In this document: one piece after another, positions 1-8,710 of the stretch
Layout of the letters: each line of letters opens with the position of its first letter
Position numbering within the stretch: position 1 is the first letter of the stretch
Assembly: GCA_023266115.1 (NCBI GenBank)
Contig: JAHFRU010000016.1
Span: forward strand, 1-64,000
DNA from: Gammaproteobacteria bacterium
Lineage (GTDB): Bacteria; Pseudomonadota; Gammaproteobacteria; VBWC01
Direction of reading: 5' to 3'
DNA: 64,000 nucleotides
Position numbers and translations under genes: made by a program
Notes under the pieces: model-generated
Seen by the model: the letters and a program-made list of their open reading frames with translations, nothing else
Database searches by the model: none
Told to the model about the DNA's origin: nothing

Positions 1-2653
1 ATGACCGATGAATGCTTGAAAAATGAGGCTCATCCGGGCAAGGTGCGTGAATCGTCAATTTTAAAAAAGAGAGCTGTAGAATTCCGCTGGTATGAGCGGG
101 TTTTTCTACAGCCTCGTTAGATTGCTTGAGAACCGGCTCGTTTTGTTCCGACTCAGCGATAAATTCGTTCGCGTTAGTCAATTGATGGCTCACTGACGCA
201 ATTGCGGTTTCGACGTCCCCGTCGGTTTTTTGGTTGGCCGTTCGTTCCTGGTTTAGCGCTTCAATAATTGCCTGCTGTCTAGCCACGATAGTTCCGGCAC
301 TCGCCAAACGTTCAGTCATTAGATCCAGCTCCCGCGCCAGTCGCCGCTGTTGTTTTGTCAACTGCGCGATCTGTATTTCCTTGGCTGCCAGTTGTTCAAC
401 CAGCTCGTTTGCTTCCTGTTGTGTCCGTTGTTGATCCGTCTCTGCCTGGCCACACTGATCTTTTAACGATTCGTTTTCGCCTAGCATCTGGCGATTACTG
501 TTTTCCAGCTCCTGCACTTTCGCCGACAACATCTGTACCTGGCCGTTGGCCTGGTCGCCTTGCAGACGGTAGTGTTCGGCAGCGCGCTTTGCCTGACTGG
601 TTGTTTCCCGTAATGCGGTGAGTTGATTTTGCATGTCCTGGGCGATTGTTAGTTGCGCGTGCAGGCCTTGTATCGCCTCTGCCAGGTCGGCGGCCATACG
701 CGCATGGTCTTCCACCGAAACAGCATTGTTCTCAAGAGACGACTGTTTCTCAGCCGCGATATTTTCCGCACTGGCCAGGCGTTCACTCATTAAATCCAGT
801 TCCTCTACCAATCGCCCGCGTTCGGTGACCAGGGCGGCCTGTTCCCGTGTCAGCTGTGCAAGCTGCGTTTCCTTTGCCGCCACCTGCTCGACAAGCCGAC
901 TAACCGCTTCCTGTGTGCTTTGTTGATCCGTTTCGAACTGGCGACGCTGGTCTCTTAATGCCTCGTTATCGTCTAACACCTGTCGACTAATATTTTCCAG
1001 CTCCATGACTTTCGCCGAGTACATCTGTACGTTTTCATTGGCGCGGTCTCGTTGCATACGGTACTCCCGGGCGGCGTTCTCGTTCTGATTGGCTGTTTCC
1101 TGTAAAGCAGTCAGGCGATTCTCCAAATCCCGGGTAACGGTTTCCTTTGCGTCGAGCGCCTGTCGTGCCTGTTCCTCTGCCGAAATTGAGTGTTCCTCAA
1201 GTTCGCGTATCCGCGCCTGCATTTCCGCGATGTTTTCCTCAAAGATCCGCCGGTCTTCTGCGACCTTGTTCGCTCGGAGCTCAGCGAGTTGCTGCGCATC
1301 ACGTGCCTCGTCGGCAAACTCTGCAGCACGGGCCGTCTCGATTGTTTCTATGGACTTCTTGAAGCTTTCAAATCGGGCATTGGCGACGGCCAATTGTTGC
1401 TGCAACGCAAAGGACTCCTGTTCAGCGCGCACCCTGGCTGCCTCGGCGTCATGCAGCCGCACCGCAAAGGCGTTGTCGGTTGTCACGTCGATAGTGTTAT
1501 GTTCGCTTCGGGATGTTTCCAGAAGCGCGTTTACGCTGGCGATCTCCGCAAGTGCCTTCTTATGTTCCGCCTCGGCCGCTTTCGCGCGCGCCATGGATTT
1601 GGACGCCAGTGTTTCCGCGGAGGCGATTCTCGCTCTCAGTCGTTTATTGTCGCTTTCCTGATCGACTCGTTGTTGCTTTTCCAGCGCAAGTTCCAGCGCC
1701 AGTGCGTTAAGTCGAGGCCCACGGGTGTCAGGTTCCGAACTATCCGCGCGTGGATCGTTGGGGTTTTGGGGTGACCGTTGTGCCGTCGTCACCTGTTTTA
1801 GATCACGCAGCGCCTCATCCCGGTCAATTTCCGCTTGCTTGAGCTTCGCCTGGTAGTCCGCCAGGATGTACTCGGCGGCTTCGATACGTGAACGCAGCTC
1901 GGTTAATTCTTCCGCGTCAGGGGCCGGTGCCGCATCTGCTCGAACGGCATTTGGTTGATCTCTTAAGCCGCCGTTGATACCCGCGTTGACCTGCGCCAAC
2001 TCGGCGGTGAGCTGGGCAACCTGTTTTGCGGAGGCGGCATATCTCTCTTCAAGCTGCGTTAATTTATTCCTGGATTCTTTCGCCGAATTTTGAGCGGAAA
2101 TGACGAGTTGTTGCAGGCCCCGGTAATTACTGTCCAAGCCGATTGATGAGCCGTCCGATTGATTATCGGCGCCATCGGCTGGCGACGTGTCCCGCGCAGT
2201 TGTTAAATGCGCTATTTGCAGACTCAGCCGCTGAACGTCTTCCCTGGCGCTGGTGCATTCTTGCTCGGTCTGATGCAGCGCCGAAACATACTGGGTTGCG
2301 ACGCGCTCCGAGGCCTCCAGGCCGGCCTCAAGTTCCACTACGCGTTCCTCGGCGCGACAACGTTCCTCGTTGGCCTTTTTCAGTCCGATGGTAAGAGCAC
2401 GGAGCTGGTTTTCGACCTGCGCGGCGTAATCCGGCACATCGTTGGCCGCCCCCGCAAGATGCGCTTTTTCGGAGGTGAGCTGGGCACTGAGATGGTAGGC
2501 GGAATCGAGTTCGCGCTTGAGTTGCGTAAAATCGCGCTCGAACTTCGCGACCGTCTCGGCGTGAGTATCGTAGGCCTTGCGCAGCTTGGCACTCAGGCGC
2601 TCTATTTCGCCTTCAAGGCCTTTGATCACTGTGTCAGTGTTTCGACCCCACAC
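1..2653 (-). CDS. Giant coiled-coil protein, partial (runs off left edge)
   Basis: The minus-strand frame is open from a GTG at 2653 to the first base of the window, giving at least 884 residues with no stop. An in-frame TAA lies 24 bases upstream of the GTG, and a GGGAGGGG ribosome binding site sits about 8 bases before it, which decides the start. The product is almost wholly Glu/Gln/Ala/Leu/Arg with heptad-like spacing, typical of a long parallel coiled coil. No signal peptide, transmembrane segment or catalytic motif is visible in this part. A block around residues 530-640 is repeated around 693-797 (both contain LDLM-S/T-ERLAS and VEQ-V/L-AAKE). It resembles SMC/KfrA/tape-measure-like coiled coils only in composition, so no function is assigned. 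The C-terminus lies outside the window. Confidence 0.8.
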   Translation of the reverse strand, partial: MWGRNTDTVIKGLEGEIERLSAKLRKAYDTHAETVAKFERDFTQLKRELDSAYHLSAQLTSEKAHLAGAANDVPDYAAQVENQLRALTIGLKKANEERCRAEERVVELEAGLEASERVATQYVSALHQTEQECTSAREDVQRLSLQIAHLTTARDTSPADGADNQSDGSSIGLDSNYRGLQQLVISAQNSAKESRNKLTQLEERYAASAKQVAQLTAELAQVNAGINGGLRDQPNAVRADAAPAPDAEELTELRSRIEAAEYILADYQAKLKQAEIDRDEALRDLKQVTTAQRSPQNPNDPRADSSEPDTRGPRLNALALELALEKQQRVDQESDNKRLRARIASAETLASKSMARAKAAEAEHKKALAEIASVNALLETSRSEHNTIDVTTDNAFAVRLHDAEAARVRAEQESFALQQQLAVANARFESFKKSIETIETARAAEFADEARDAQQLAELRANKVAEDRRIFEENIAEMQARIRELEEHSISAEEQARQALDAKETVTRDLENRLTALQETANQNENAAREYRMQRDRANENVQMYSAKVMELENISRQVLDDNEALRDQRRQFETDQQSTQEAVSRLVEQVAAKETQLAQLTREQAALVTERGRLVEELDLMSERLASAENIAAEKQSSLENNAVSVEDHARMAADLAEAIQGLHAQLTIAQDMQNQLTALRETTSQAKRAAEHYRLQGDQANGQVQMLSAKVQELENSNRQMLGENESLKDQCGQAETDQQRTQQEANELVEQLAAKEIQIAQLTKQQRRLARELDLMTERLASAGTIVARQQAIIEALNQERTANQKTDGDVETAIASVSHQLTNANEFIAESEQNEPVLKQSNEAVEKPAHTSGILQLSFLKLTIHAPCPDEPHFSSIHRS
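270..1065 (-). repeat. Internal duplication inside the coiled-coil gene
   Basis: Two segments, roughly 745-1065 and 270-575, encode about 105 residues each with the same order of words: YR-M/L-Q, QM-SAKV-ELEN, ETDQQ, VEQ-AAKE-QLAQLT, ELDLM-ERLAS. The period is about 163 residues (490 bp). This looks like a tandem intragenic duplication that has since diverged. Confidence 0.65.
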
Positions 2654-2952
2654 TTTTCGAGCCCCTCCCTGGTTTTAAAGTAAATTGCGTCACAAATACT
2701 TGATACCGGCCCGCTCACTGTCCGGCCACATTTCAACGCTTGTTTGCACGGGTATCGACCGGGAACAAAAAAAATCGAGGGAAAAATGTTATTTCAAGCC
2801 GACCCATTTTAATCACGGCCGCGGTGTCCCGCATTTGGCGGAATGCGATTACGTCAATGAGAGAAAAACAGGCTCGACGTCACGGCCGTCCCGCCGAGAC
2901 GTCAGTCCCGTCGAAACGGGAATCCATGAGTTTTAGCGCGCGCGGCGGTTTT
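2654..2952. other. Intergenic, no gene seen
   Basis: No coding frame is convincing here. Around 2895-2925 there is a degenerate half of the palindromic repeat family found elsewhere in the window (CCCGTCGAAACGGGAATCC). The upstream region of the coiled-coil gene, including its promoter, must lie here; I see no clear -35/-10 pair. Confidence 0.4.
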
Positions 2953-3498
2953 CAAGATAGTTGTCACCGTTTCGATCATGGGGCCTGAGCCTGTGGGTCA
3001 GCCGATTTTCCCGGGTTGAGGCAGACACTCTGTGGCAGTGACCAGTTCCGGCTGTCACCACTCCATCGGCGCGGGTTGCGCGCACGTGCTGTCTCATAAA
3101 CATCCATGCGCTGTTTCATAATCTCCTCTGCCTGCGCGGTATGGCGCTGTTCCGGTGTCACGAAGTTCAGCCCGCTGTGCCGGTGCCCGGTGTTGTACCA
3201 CGCCTCGAAGCGCAGCATCCAGGCACGGGCCTTGTCCAGTGTGGCAAAGCCCTCACTCGGATATTCCGGCCGGTACTTGCACGTCCGGAACACGCTCTCC
3301 GCCAATTGTACAGGGTCGTTTCCGTGATGCCTGTCTCCTTCGATAACTCCGCCACCGATCGACTCTCCGGCGGCATCATTCGCTTCAACACAGTCTGCTT
3401 CAACTCCTCTGCGAATACCTCGACATCTCTCGTCATCTTCCGCCTCCCGCTCGCTCCAGAGATTACAGAAATCAGTGACAACTATTCTGACGCGGGGG
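2953..3498 (-). mobile_element. IS3-family remnant, copy 1 (internally deleted)
   Basis: The ends are imperfect inverted repeats: AGATAGTTGTCACC at about 2955 and, reversed, AGAATAGTTGTCACTG ending at 3490, with a C-run before it. The same right end, in opposite orientation, is found at 8172-8338. About 545 bp is far shorter than a complete IS3-family element (1.2-1.5 kb), so the middle has been lost. Confidence 0.75.
2976..3481 (-). pseudogene. IS3-family transposase OrfA/OrfB deletion remnant
   Basis: Read on the minus strand, the 5' part (about 3434-3310) encodes the OrfA helix-turn-helix with ELKQTVLKRMMPPESRSVAE and TGITETTLYNWR. It then passes abruptly, in another frame, into the last 100 residues of OrfB (EYPSEGFATLDKARAWMLRF, WYNTGHRHSGLNFVTPEQR, ending ARNPRRWSGDSRNWSL). 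The DDE catalytic core between them is missing, so the element cannot transpose by itself. Assignment to the IS3 family rests on these conserved OrfA and OrfB words. Confidence 0.8.
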
Positions 3499-3847
3499 GC
3501 GTATGCGAATCAGCAAGTTACTGGATACCTTGGGGCCGTTTCCGACACGCTCCCGGCAGGACTCGACCTCGCGCATTCCTGGCTCGTACCGTTGCCGTCC
3601 ACGGGCTTGCGCCTGCGCGGGAATGACACCATTTCTGCTTTGCAGTGGGGAAATGGAATCAGAGTGGACTTCCCCGGTACCATAGACAGGCGTCTGCTTT
3701 ATTCGGGAGAGATCAGCGCCGATTTTCCGCCGGATGTAGCCGCTACAGCTGGATTCCGGCTCGCGCTCGCTGTGCTTGCCTGGCCGGAAAGACAGAAAGG
3801 CGGGGCAGGTTTACTCCGGCGCCATTCATATTGATATGATGGAGCCC
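3499..3847. other. Intergenic, degenerate repeat pieces
   Basis: No gene is supported. Pieces resembling the palindromic repeat family occur near 3573-3636 (GCGGGAATGAC) and 3751-3775 (GGATTCCGG). A TATGAT hexamer at 3835-3840 lies just upstream of the lipoprotein gene and could be its -10 box. Confidence 0.35.
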
Positions 3848-4402
3848 ATGTTGAAAACGAATTATTGGCTATTGTCTTTGGTGTTGATCCTCGGCACGGG
3901 GTGTTCGACGGTACAGGTCAGTCAGGACTATGAACCCGGCATAGACTTCACGGGCATGAGCACCTTTGCCTGGCAGCATGATAGTCAGCCCAAAACCGAT
4001 GACATCCGCGTCGATGATCCGCTGATCAATAAGCGTATACGAGCCGCGATCGATAATAATCTTGAGAGCCGCTATACCAAGGCGGAGCGCGCATCCGCCG
4101 ACTTTCTGATTGCCTACGAGCTGGCCATTCGGCAAAAGATCAAATCCGAAGGCACCCAAAGCGGGATCATGATCGGCACCGGGACCAGGGGTTCGTTCGG
4201 CGGCATTGGCATCGGCACGGGCAGTCCGGTGGAGACCTATGATCAGGGCATGTTGTTCATCGATGTGCTGGATTCGAAAAGCGGCAAACTGTTGTGGCGG
4301 GGCAAGGGCACGGATGTCATCTCCGAACACGCTGATCCGGACGAAACAACTCGACAGATCAATGAACTGGTGCAAAAAATTCTGGCGAAATTTCCGCCGT
4401 AA
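3848..4402 (+). CDS. DUF4136-type outer-membrane lipoprotein
   Basis: The product is a predicted lipoprotein of 184 residues. A hydrophobic signal (NYWLLSLVLILG) is followed by the lipobox-like LGTGC, which would make Cys18 the lipidated residue. The mature part contains the pattern of DUF4136 proteins: an N-terminal DYEPGIDFTGMSTFAW, a charged middle with two-sided strands, a Gly-rich segment (GIMIGTGTRGSFGGIGIG) and a C-terminal LFIDVLDSKSGKLLWRG followed by a short helix. DUF4136 proteins are of unknown function. The start at 3848 is chosen because it places the signal peptide at the N-terminus and has GGAG 4 bases upstream; ATGs at 3836 and 3839 are alternatives. It lies inside the block bounded by the two inverted IS remnants. 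Confidence 0.8.
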   Translation: MLKTNYWLLSLVLILGTGCSTVQVSQDYEPGIDFTGMSTFAWQHDSQPKTDDIRVDDPLINKRIRAAIDNNLESRYTKAERASADFLIAYELAIRQKIKSEGTQSGIMIGTGTRGSFGGIGIGTGSPVETYDQGMLFIDVLDSKSGKLLWRGKGTDVISEHADPDETTRQINELVQKILAKFPP

Positions 4403-4846
4403 TCCGCACCGAAAGGCGTTCGGAGTGAGCTAACCCGTGCTTCTCGGATCAAGCCAGGACGTTGATGGAAAAATATATCGCGATAGAGTCTGAGGTGTTA
4501 ACGCGTCTTACGAGCCGCTTTCCACGCCCGGAATAATAACGCTAATGTGTTGGTACCTTAGGCAGGTGAGACCTGGTAGCACCGCGTCCCTCCAGGCAAT
4601 CACGGCGATGTTCGACGGAATTATCTGCTAATTGTCGCTAAACGTCGTTGCCTTGGACAGCATCTGGTCTTGACGTGTACGGCATTCATTTCTAGTTTTA
4701 TGTCCAGTTCCACGCTACTCTGCGTGACACAAGGTGCCATGAACATAACTGCTATCTCATCTGTTGCCCCATGAACCCTGAACCGCACGGCGGCACCGAA
4801 AATCACGCTGAAGTATCGCCGGGCGGCAAGGGAGCGGTCATGCCGG
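4403..4846. other. Intergenic, nothing recognised
   Basis: About 440 bases without a supportable gene. Frames on both strands that stay open here carry no recognisable motif and look like shadows. The missing 5' part of the AI-2E transporter would be expected here but is not visible in any frame. Confidence 0.35.
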
Positions 4847-5146
4847 ATGTTGCTCCGCAGCCCGTCGCTCGTGCTGCTCGCGGTCGTCTTTACCGTTGGC
4901 ACGGCGCTGCTGGTTTCCGCAAGCGCGCTGGCCATCACCTCTATCGAAGGTTTCTGGCTGACGCCGTGGCTTACCAGCCGGGCAAGCCAGATGAACGCCG
5001 TGGTGATTTTCGCAGGCGTGTTGTTTTGGGGTTGGTTGTGGGGCGTGTGGGGGTTATTGCTGGGCATCCCCATTATTATGGCCATCAAGGCCGTATGCGA
5101 CCATGTGGAAGATTTAAAACCAGTCGGTGAACTGCTGGGAAAGTAA
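4847..5146 (+). pseudogene. AI-2E family transporter, C-terminal fragment
   Basis: The 99-residue product matches only the last quarter of the AI-2E/PerM/YdiK permease family. It has the hallmark region NAVVIFAGVLFWGWLWGVWG followed by GLLLGIPIIMAIKAVCDHVE and a C-terminal LKPVGELLG. Family members are about 350 residues with eight membrane spans. Here the first five or six spans and the soluble loop are absent, with no sign of them upstream. It is therefore a truncated relic; translation from the internal ATG would give a protein with two or three membrane segments of doubtful function. Confidence 0.75.
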
Positions 5147-5402
5147 CCTGAGTGTCTGCGCAACCCGGACGATATGAGAAATATCGCGCTTTCTTGATAC
5201 CGATCAATCCTCTTTCAAAATCGGTCCGGCGATAATGCAAGCGAGATGTAACGCCTGCATGCTACAGTGCATAGCGAATCCTCTCAAAAGTTGCTACCTG
5301 TGTTGTGGCCGCCGGTGAGTTCGCTTTCGGAGCGGCCTGGCGCTACCGCGGCTGGTTCTGGCAAACCTGTCAACAAGACATGAATTCATCAAGGAGTAGG
5401 CT

Positions 5403-5714
5403 ATGGTTACGGAAACGTCCTCTGCACGAGACAGACTGGTCGATGATTTCAAGGCGGTTGTGCGCGACGCCGAAGAACTGCTGAAGGCCACTGTCGGCCA
5501 GACCGGAGACACCATCAGCGCGGCGCGCGCGCGGACCGAGGAAAGCCTGCGTGAGGCGCGGCGCAAGCTCAACGAAGTAGAGGGCGACGTGGTTGACCGA
5601 ACGGTGGCGGCGGCAAAGGCGACCGATCAGCTCGTCCGTGAAAATCCCTGGCAGGCGATTGCCGCCGGTACCGCAGCGGGCTTTCTGCTCGGCATGTTGA
5701 TCAGCCGGCGCTAA
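5403..5714 (+). CDS. YqjD/ElaB-family membrane-anchored protein (DUF883)
   Basis: This 103-residue protein has a long amphipathic helical N-terminal part (RDRLVDDFKAVVRDAEELLK, then an Ala/Arg/Glu-rich heptad region). It ends with the DUF883 signature ENPWQAIAAGTAAGFLLGML, a single C-terminal membrane anchor. In Escherichia coli the homologues YqjD, ElaB and YgaM anchor stationary-phase ribosomes to the inner membrane and are under the general stress sigma factor. It heads a three-gene unit with a holin-like and a YqjK-like protein, 4 bases apart, the same order as yqjD-yqjE-yqjK. AAGGAGTAGGCT before the ATG supplies the ribosome binding site. Confidence 0.88.
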   Translation: MVTETSSARDRLVDDFKAVVRDAEELLKATVGQTGDTISAARARTEESLREARRKLNEVEGDVVDRTVAAAKATDQLVRENPWQAIAAGTAAGFLLGMLISRR

Positions 5715-5718
5715 CGTC

Positions 5719-6129
5719 GTGGCGTACGAAGACACAGGTGCGGAACCGGCACCGGGTCAGGTGACCGGGGTGCTGGCCGCGTTGCAGCGGTTGCTGGCGA
5801 CATTCGCCGAGATCCTGCACACCCGGATAGAGATTCTTTCCACTGAACTGGAAGAGAGCGGCGGAAGGGTTCGACAATTGTTCGTGTACGGACTGGTGTC
5901 GCTGTTCTGTCTAGGCGTGGGTGTGGTGCTCGCTACCGTGTTCATTGTGGCGGCCTTCTGGGAAACTCACCGGTTGTATGTGCTGGGCGGCTTCGCCGTC
6001 TTTTACCTGGGTATCGGCGTCATTGCCGCTTTGGTGATGCGTCACAAGATCAGGACCCGGCCACGGCTGTTTTCCGCCACCATGGCGGAACTCGGCAAGG
6101 ACCGTGAACGGATGATATCCCGGCGATGA
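5719..6129 (+). CDS. YqjE-like phage holin family protein (Holin-X type)
   Basis: This 136-residue membrane protein starts at GTG 5719, only 4 bases after the previous stop. The N-terminal third is soluble and helical (LLATFAEILHTRIEILSTEL). It is followed by two strong membrane spans (about residues 54-78, SLFCLGVGVVLATVFIVAAF, and 86-108, VLGGFAVFYLGIGVIAALVM) and a basic tail. This matches YqjE and the actinobacterial Holin-X family (PF07332). The family name does not imply lysis; the yqjE context points to an envelope-stress role. It overlaps the next gene by 4 bases (ATGA), suggesting translational coupling. Confidence 0.8.
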   Translation: MAYEDTGAEPAPGQVTGVLAALQRLLATFAEILHTRIEILSTELEESGGRVRQLFVYGLVSLFCLGVGVVLATVFIVAAFWETHRLYVLGGFAVFYLGIGVIAALVMRHKIRTRPRLFSATMAELGKDRERMISRR

Positions 6130-6422
6130 ATGCGCGCATGAAATTTCTGCGACGGCAGCGTGAATTCCTGGTGTCGCAGGCGGCGGCCCAGCGTAGTGAG
6201 GTGGCCTATGTGGCGTCCCACCTGCAAAAAAATCTGCGGCTGCTGGACATGGGCTTTGCCATCGTACACGCGGTGCGCGTCCATCCGGTGCTGGCGGTGA
6301 CGAGTGCCACACTGCTGTTGCGCGCGGGCCGGGGCAAGTTGTTGTTCTGGGCCAGCCAGCTGTTCACCGCCTGGGAGCTATACGAAACCGCGCGCAAGCA
6401 GTGGCCTCGACGCCAGGCCTAG
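6126..6422 (+). CDS. YqjK-like small protein
   Basis: A 98-residue product beginning at the ATG that overlaps the upstream stop. The N-terminus is basic (ARMKFLRRQREFLVSQAAAQ) and the middle has a weakly hydrophobic segment (VHPVLAVTSATLLLRAGRGK), ending in a Trp/Arg-rich tail. Position as third gene after yqjD and yqjE homologues and the RR-rich N-terminus suggest YqjK. Sequence conservation of YqjK is low, so the name rests mainly on context and is not given as a symbol. Confidence 0.65.
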   Translation: MNARMKFLRRQREFLVSQAAAQRSEVAYVASHLQKNLRLLDMGFAIVHAVRVHPVLAVTSATLLLRAGRGKLLFWASQLFTAWELYETARKQWPRRQA

Positions 6423-6516
6423 CGCGACTTATGTCAATGCCGACTGGGCCATCCCGGATAAAGACGTCTGGCTTAATTTTTAGTGTGCGTCTTTTAACCG
6501 GGACACGGGAAAAGCA

Positions 6517-6858
6517 ATGAGCAACCTGCCCGATTGCCCCAAGTGCAGCTCGGCATACACCTACAGCGATGGCAGCATGTTCATCTGCCCGGAATGCGCG
6601 CACGAATGGTCGTTGGATGCGACCGCCATTGGCGCCGACGAAGCGCGTGTGATCAAGGATGCCCACGGTACCGTGTTGCAGGACGGTGATTCCGTCACCG
6701 TCATCAAGGACCTTAAGGTGAAAGGTTCATCGCTCGTGGTGAAGGTCGGTACCAAGGTGAAGAATATCCGGCTGGTCGATGGCGATCATGATATCGATTG
6801 CAGGATAGACGGGGTTGGCGCGATGAAGCTGAAATCGGAGTTCGTGAAGAAAGCTTGA
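6517..6858 (+). CDS. yjdM: YjdM/PhnA family zinc-ribbon protein
   Basis: A 113-residue protein with an N-terminal zinc ribbon ([10 protein letters not shown] ... [10 protein letters not shown], four cysteines in two CxxC pairs) and the C-terminal PhnA domain. The domain carries [17 protein letters not shown], the [20 protein letters not shown] segment and a final [11 protein letters not shown]. This is a near full-length match to YjdM (formerly PhnA). Despite the old name it has no proven role in phosphonate use in E. coli. A hairpin-like stretch precedes it and the ATG is preceded by GGGAAAAGCA, a weak ribosome binding site. It is separated from the yqj-like trio by 94 bases and is probably its own unit. 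Confidence 0.92.
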   Translation: MSNLPDCPKCSSAYTYSDGSMFICPECAHEWSLDATAIGADEARVIKDAHGTVLQDGDSVTVIKDLKVKGSSLVVKVGTKVKNIRLVDGDHDIDCRIDGVGAMKLKSEFVKKA

Positions 6859-7415
6859 TGAGGGCAGGGCCGATGGCTACCGACACGGACTCTACCTCGC
6901 TCGTCCACGGGCTCGTACCCCCTGCATCCATGTCGCGCGTGCGCGGCTGGCGAGCGATGATCCCGTCGTGCTTCAAGACCTGTTGCAACCAAAGGAGAAA
7001 TCCGGCCGGACTTGTTATCCGGTCAATAAGCGAGCAAGCAATGCGCGGAACCGCGAAGCGGCATGTATTGCGCCGATGGAATAGCGAAAAACCGGATGGG
7101 CGGAGTAGTAACCTGTCGGGAATTACCAAATGACGTGACAACACATCGCGACCGTCATTCCGGGCGGAGCGCAGCGGAGACCCGGAATCCAGCGGTTGTG
7201 AATGGCAATGGATTCCCCGCGAAGTATACACCCGGAGGTGGCGGGAATGACGTCCGTTGGACGTGTCATGCTTATAGGTAATTGTCGATAGATACAGGCG
7301 GTTTCTGCAAATTAACTTCACTCTGCCTTCGTTAAAACTGCTGCGTTTTCACTGTGCAACAAGTTGTTGCCCCATACATCCCTGATGGATGTCCGGGGCA
7401 ACGATGTTTCAGGTC
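6859..7415. other. Intergenic region holding a palindromic repeat
   Basis: No gene is supported in these 557 bases. The centre (7153-7252) is one copy of the palindromic repeat family described separately. The remainder, including 7320-7415, shows no recognisable feature; open frames here are short and lack motifs. Confidence 0.5.
7153..7252. repeat. Palindromic intergenic repeat, copy 1
   Basis: A 100-bp element beginning CGTCATTCCGGGCGGAGCG and ending GGCGGGAATGACG, so the ends are inverted repeats. The left half forms its own hairpin (ATTCCGGG...CCCGGAAT). Related copies lie at 51124, 58020 and 60156, all between genes. The unit resembles the ATTCC-GGAAT intergenic repeats common in Proteobacteria. 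Confidence 0.75.
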
Positions 7416-7919
7416 CTATTGAAGGTCGGGGTAAACGAATGCAGGCAGACTATTGAGCTGCTCTTTCCCCGCTGGATAAATCAACGTATCCACACCCATT
7501 TCTTTTTGTATCTTGAGCTTATCAAATGGTACTGCTATGTGTTTTTCGCGAAGACCAAGGAATCCGCCTACGGAGATGACGGCGCGGTATTCAGTGGCCT
7601 TCTGTGAAGCACCGGCCTTCTCAAAAAAGGGGTTATAACTCTCTATTACCACGTCGTCGATTGTGCCAATTTTTTTGCCGTCGCTATTCTTTACCGTGGC
7701 CCCAATAAAATCGCTCACGCGCATGAAATAGATGCCCTCGTCCGGGAGAGAGTAAATTATCTGTTTCGCCAGACCGGGTACTCTAGCCATGGGTTCGTCA
7801 CCCGCCGGGTGTTCCACAGGGGTGCCGCGCGTCGCCGCCGTATCCGCGTAAACAGACTGGCCCGGTATGATTAGAAGAGCCAAGGATACAAAACCGAGTG
7901 ATATAAATGCGTTTTTCAT
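7416..7919 (-). CDS. Periplasmic PRC-barrel domain protein
   Basis: A 167-residue protein with a clear Sec signal peptide (MKNAFISLGFVSLALLIIPG, cleavage likely after SVYA at about residue 25). The mature part carries a PRC-barrel fold: VSDFIGATVKNSDGKKIGTI followed by DDVVIES and a second strand pair VISVGGFLGLREKHIAVPFD. Exported PRC-barrel proteins of this type are widespread in Proteobacteria and of unknown function. AAGGAGT lies 7 bases upstream of the ATG. It is the last gene before the IS remnants and faces away from them. Confidence 0.85.
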   Translation of the reverse strand: MKNAFISLGFVSLALLIIPGQSVYADTAATRGTPVEHPAGDEPMARVPGLAKQIIYSLPDEGIYFMRVSDFIGATVKNSDGKKIGTIDDVVIESYNPFFEKAGASQKATEYRAVISVGGFLGLREKHIAVPFDKLKIQKEMGVDTLIYPAGKEQLNSLPAFVYPDLQ

Positions 7920-8171
7920 AACATTACTCCTTCCTTGTGGTGGATTAGTTTTTCAATTAAAAAACTTTCCGAATCGCCTCTCGCTGCATACTTACAAAGG
8001 TTAACTAACTTTGTTTCTTGCGTAGATTGTGATGGGTAGGCTACTTCCAGTGGGGGAATTTTAGCGTACAGAGAGGGTCTTGAGAAGAGGGGTATATCGG
8101 CGTGAGGGATTATACGCTCGGGATCGGATATTTTGCATCGGGGTTGCCCAGGGGCGCAGGCAGGAAAGTCC

Positions 8172-8338
8172 CCCCCCGCGTCAGAATAGTTGTCACTGAT
8201 TTCTGTAATCTCTGGAGCGAGCGGGAGGCGGAAGGTGACGAGAGATGTCGAGGTATTCGCAGGAGTTGAAGCAGACTGTGTTGAAGCGAATGATGCCGCC
8301 GGAGAGTCGATCGGTGGCGGAGTTATCGAGGGAGGGAC
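8172..8338 (+). mobile_element. IS3-family remnant, copy 2 (5' end only)
   Basis: The sequence from the C-run at 8172 through AGAATAGTTGTCACTG and the start of OrfA is almost identical to the end of copy 1 at 3498-3345, in reverse orientation. Relative to copy 1, two bases are missing in GTATTCGCA-GGAGTTGAAG near 8264, which destroys the OrfA frame. The copy stops at 8338 where another IS begins; its continuation is not found beyond that IS, so the rest was deleted. Confidence 0.75.
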
Positions 8339-8395
8339 TGGACTTGACCGGCTTCGGTGGACACTTCATCTTCACAGAAAGGAGGAGTGTACCCC

Positions 8396-8710
8396 ATGGC
8401 AAAGGAGCAGCGGATATACACGCCGGAGTTCCGGCAGCAGATGGTCGAACTGGTCCGGCTCGGGCGCAAGTATGAGGATCTGGCCGAAGAATTCGGCTGC
8501 ACCTCATGGTCGATCCGGCAATGGGTCAAGCGGGCGGAGCGGGACGCCGGCCGGGGTGATGGCGGCCTGACCAGTGCCGAGCGCGAGGAGCTGACCCGGC
8601 TGCGGCGCGAAAACCGGACACTGCGGCAAGAGCGGGAGATCCTGTCAAAAGCCGCGGCCTGGTTTGCGACGATGAGCACCGCGACACCGAAGCGCTCTTC
8701 GGATTCGTGA
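8396..8710 (+). CDS. IS3-family transposase OrfA
   Basis: A 104-residue helix-turn-helix protein. Residues 8-60 contain the transposase DNA-binding motif (YTPEFRQQMVELVRLGRKYE, then DLAEEFGCTSWSIRQWVKR) and residues 62-95 a leucine-zipper-like helix (LTRLRRENRTLRQEREILSK). The ATG at 8396 has AGGAGTGT upstream. The stop overlaps the orfB start (GTGA at 8707), as usual where orfB is expressed by frameshifting or coupling. OrfA alone would bind the IS ends but cannot transpose. Confidence 0.85.
   Translation: MAKEQRIYTPEFRQQMVELVRLGRKYEDLAEEFGCTSWSIRQWVKRAERDAGRGDGGLTSAEREELTRLRRENRTLRQEREILSKAAAWFATMSTATPKRSSDS

Noticed and set aside
234-2683. Several plus-strand open frames, rich in Ser, Ala, Cys and Arg
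   Set aside because: They are antisense shadows of the minus-strand coiled-coil gene, whose heptad composition keeps the opposite strand open; none has a motif or ribosome binding site.
3475-3834. A 119-codon plus-strand frame after IS copy 1
   Set aside because: It starts inside the IS end, crosses degenerate repeat pieces and has no motif, so it is not reported as a gene.
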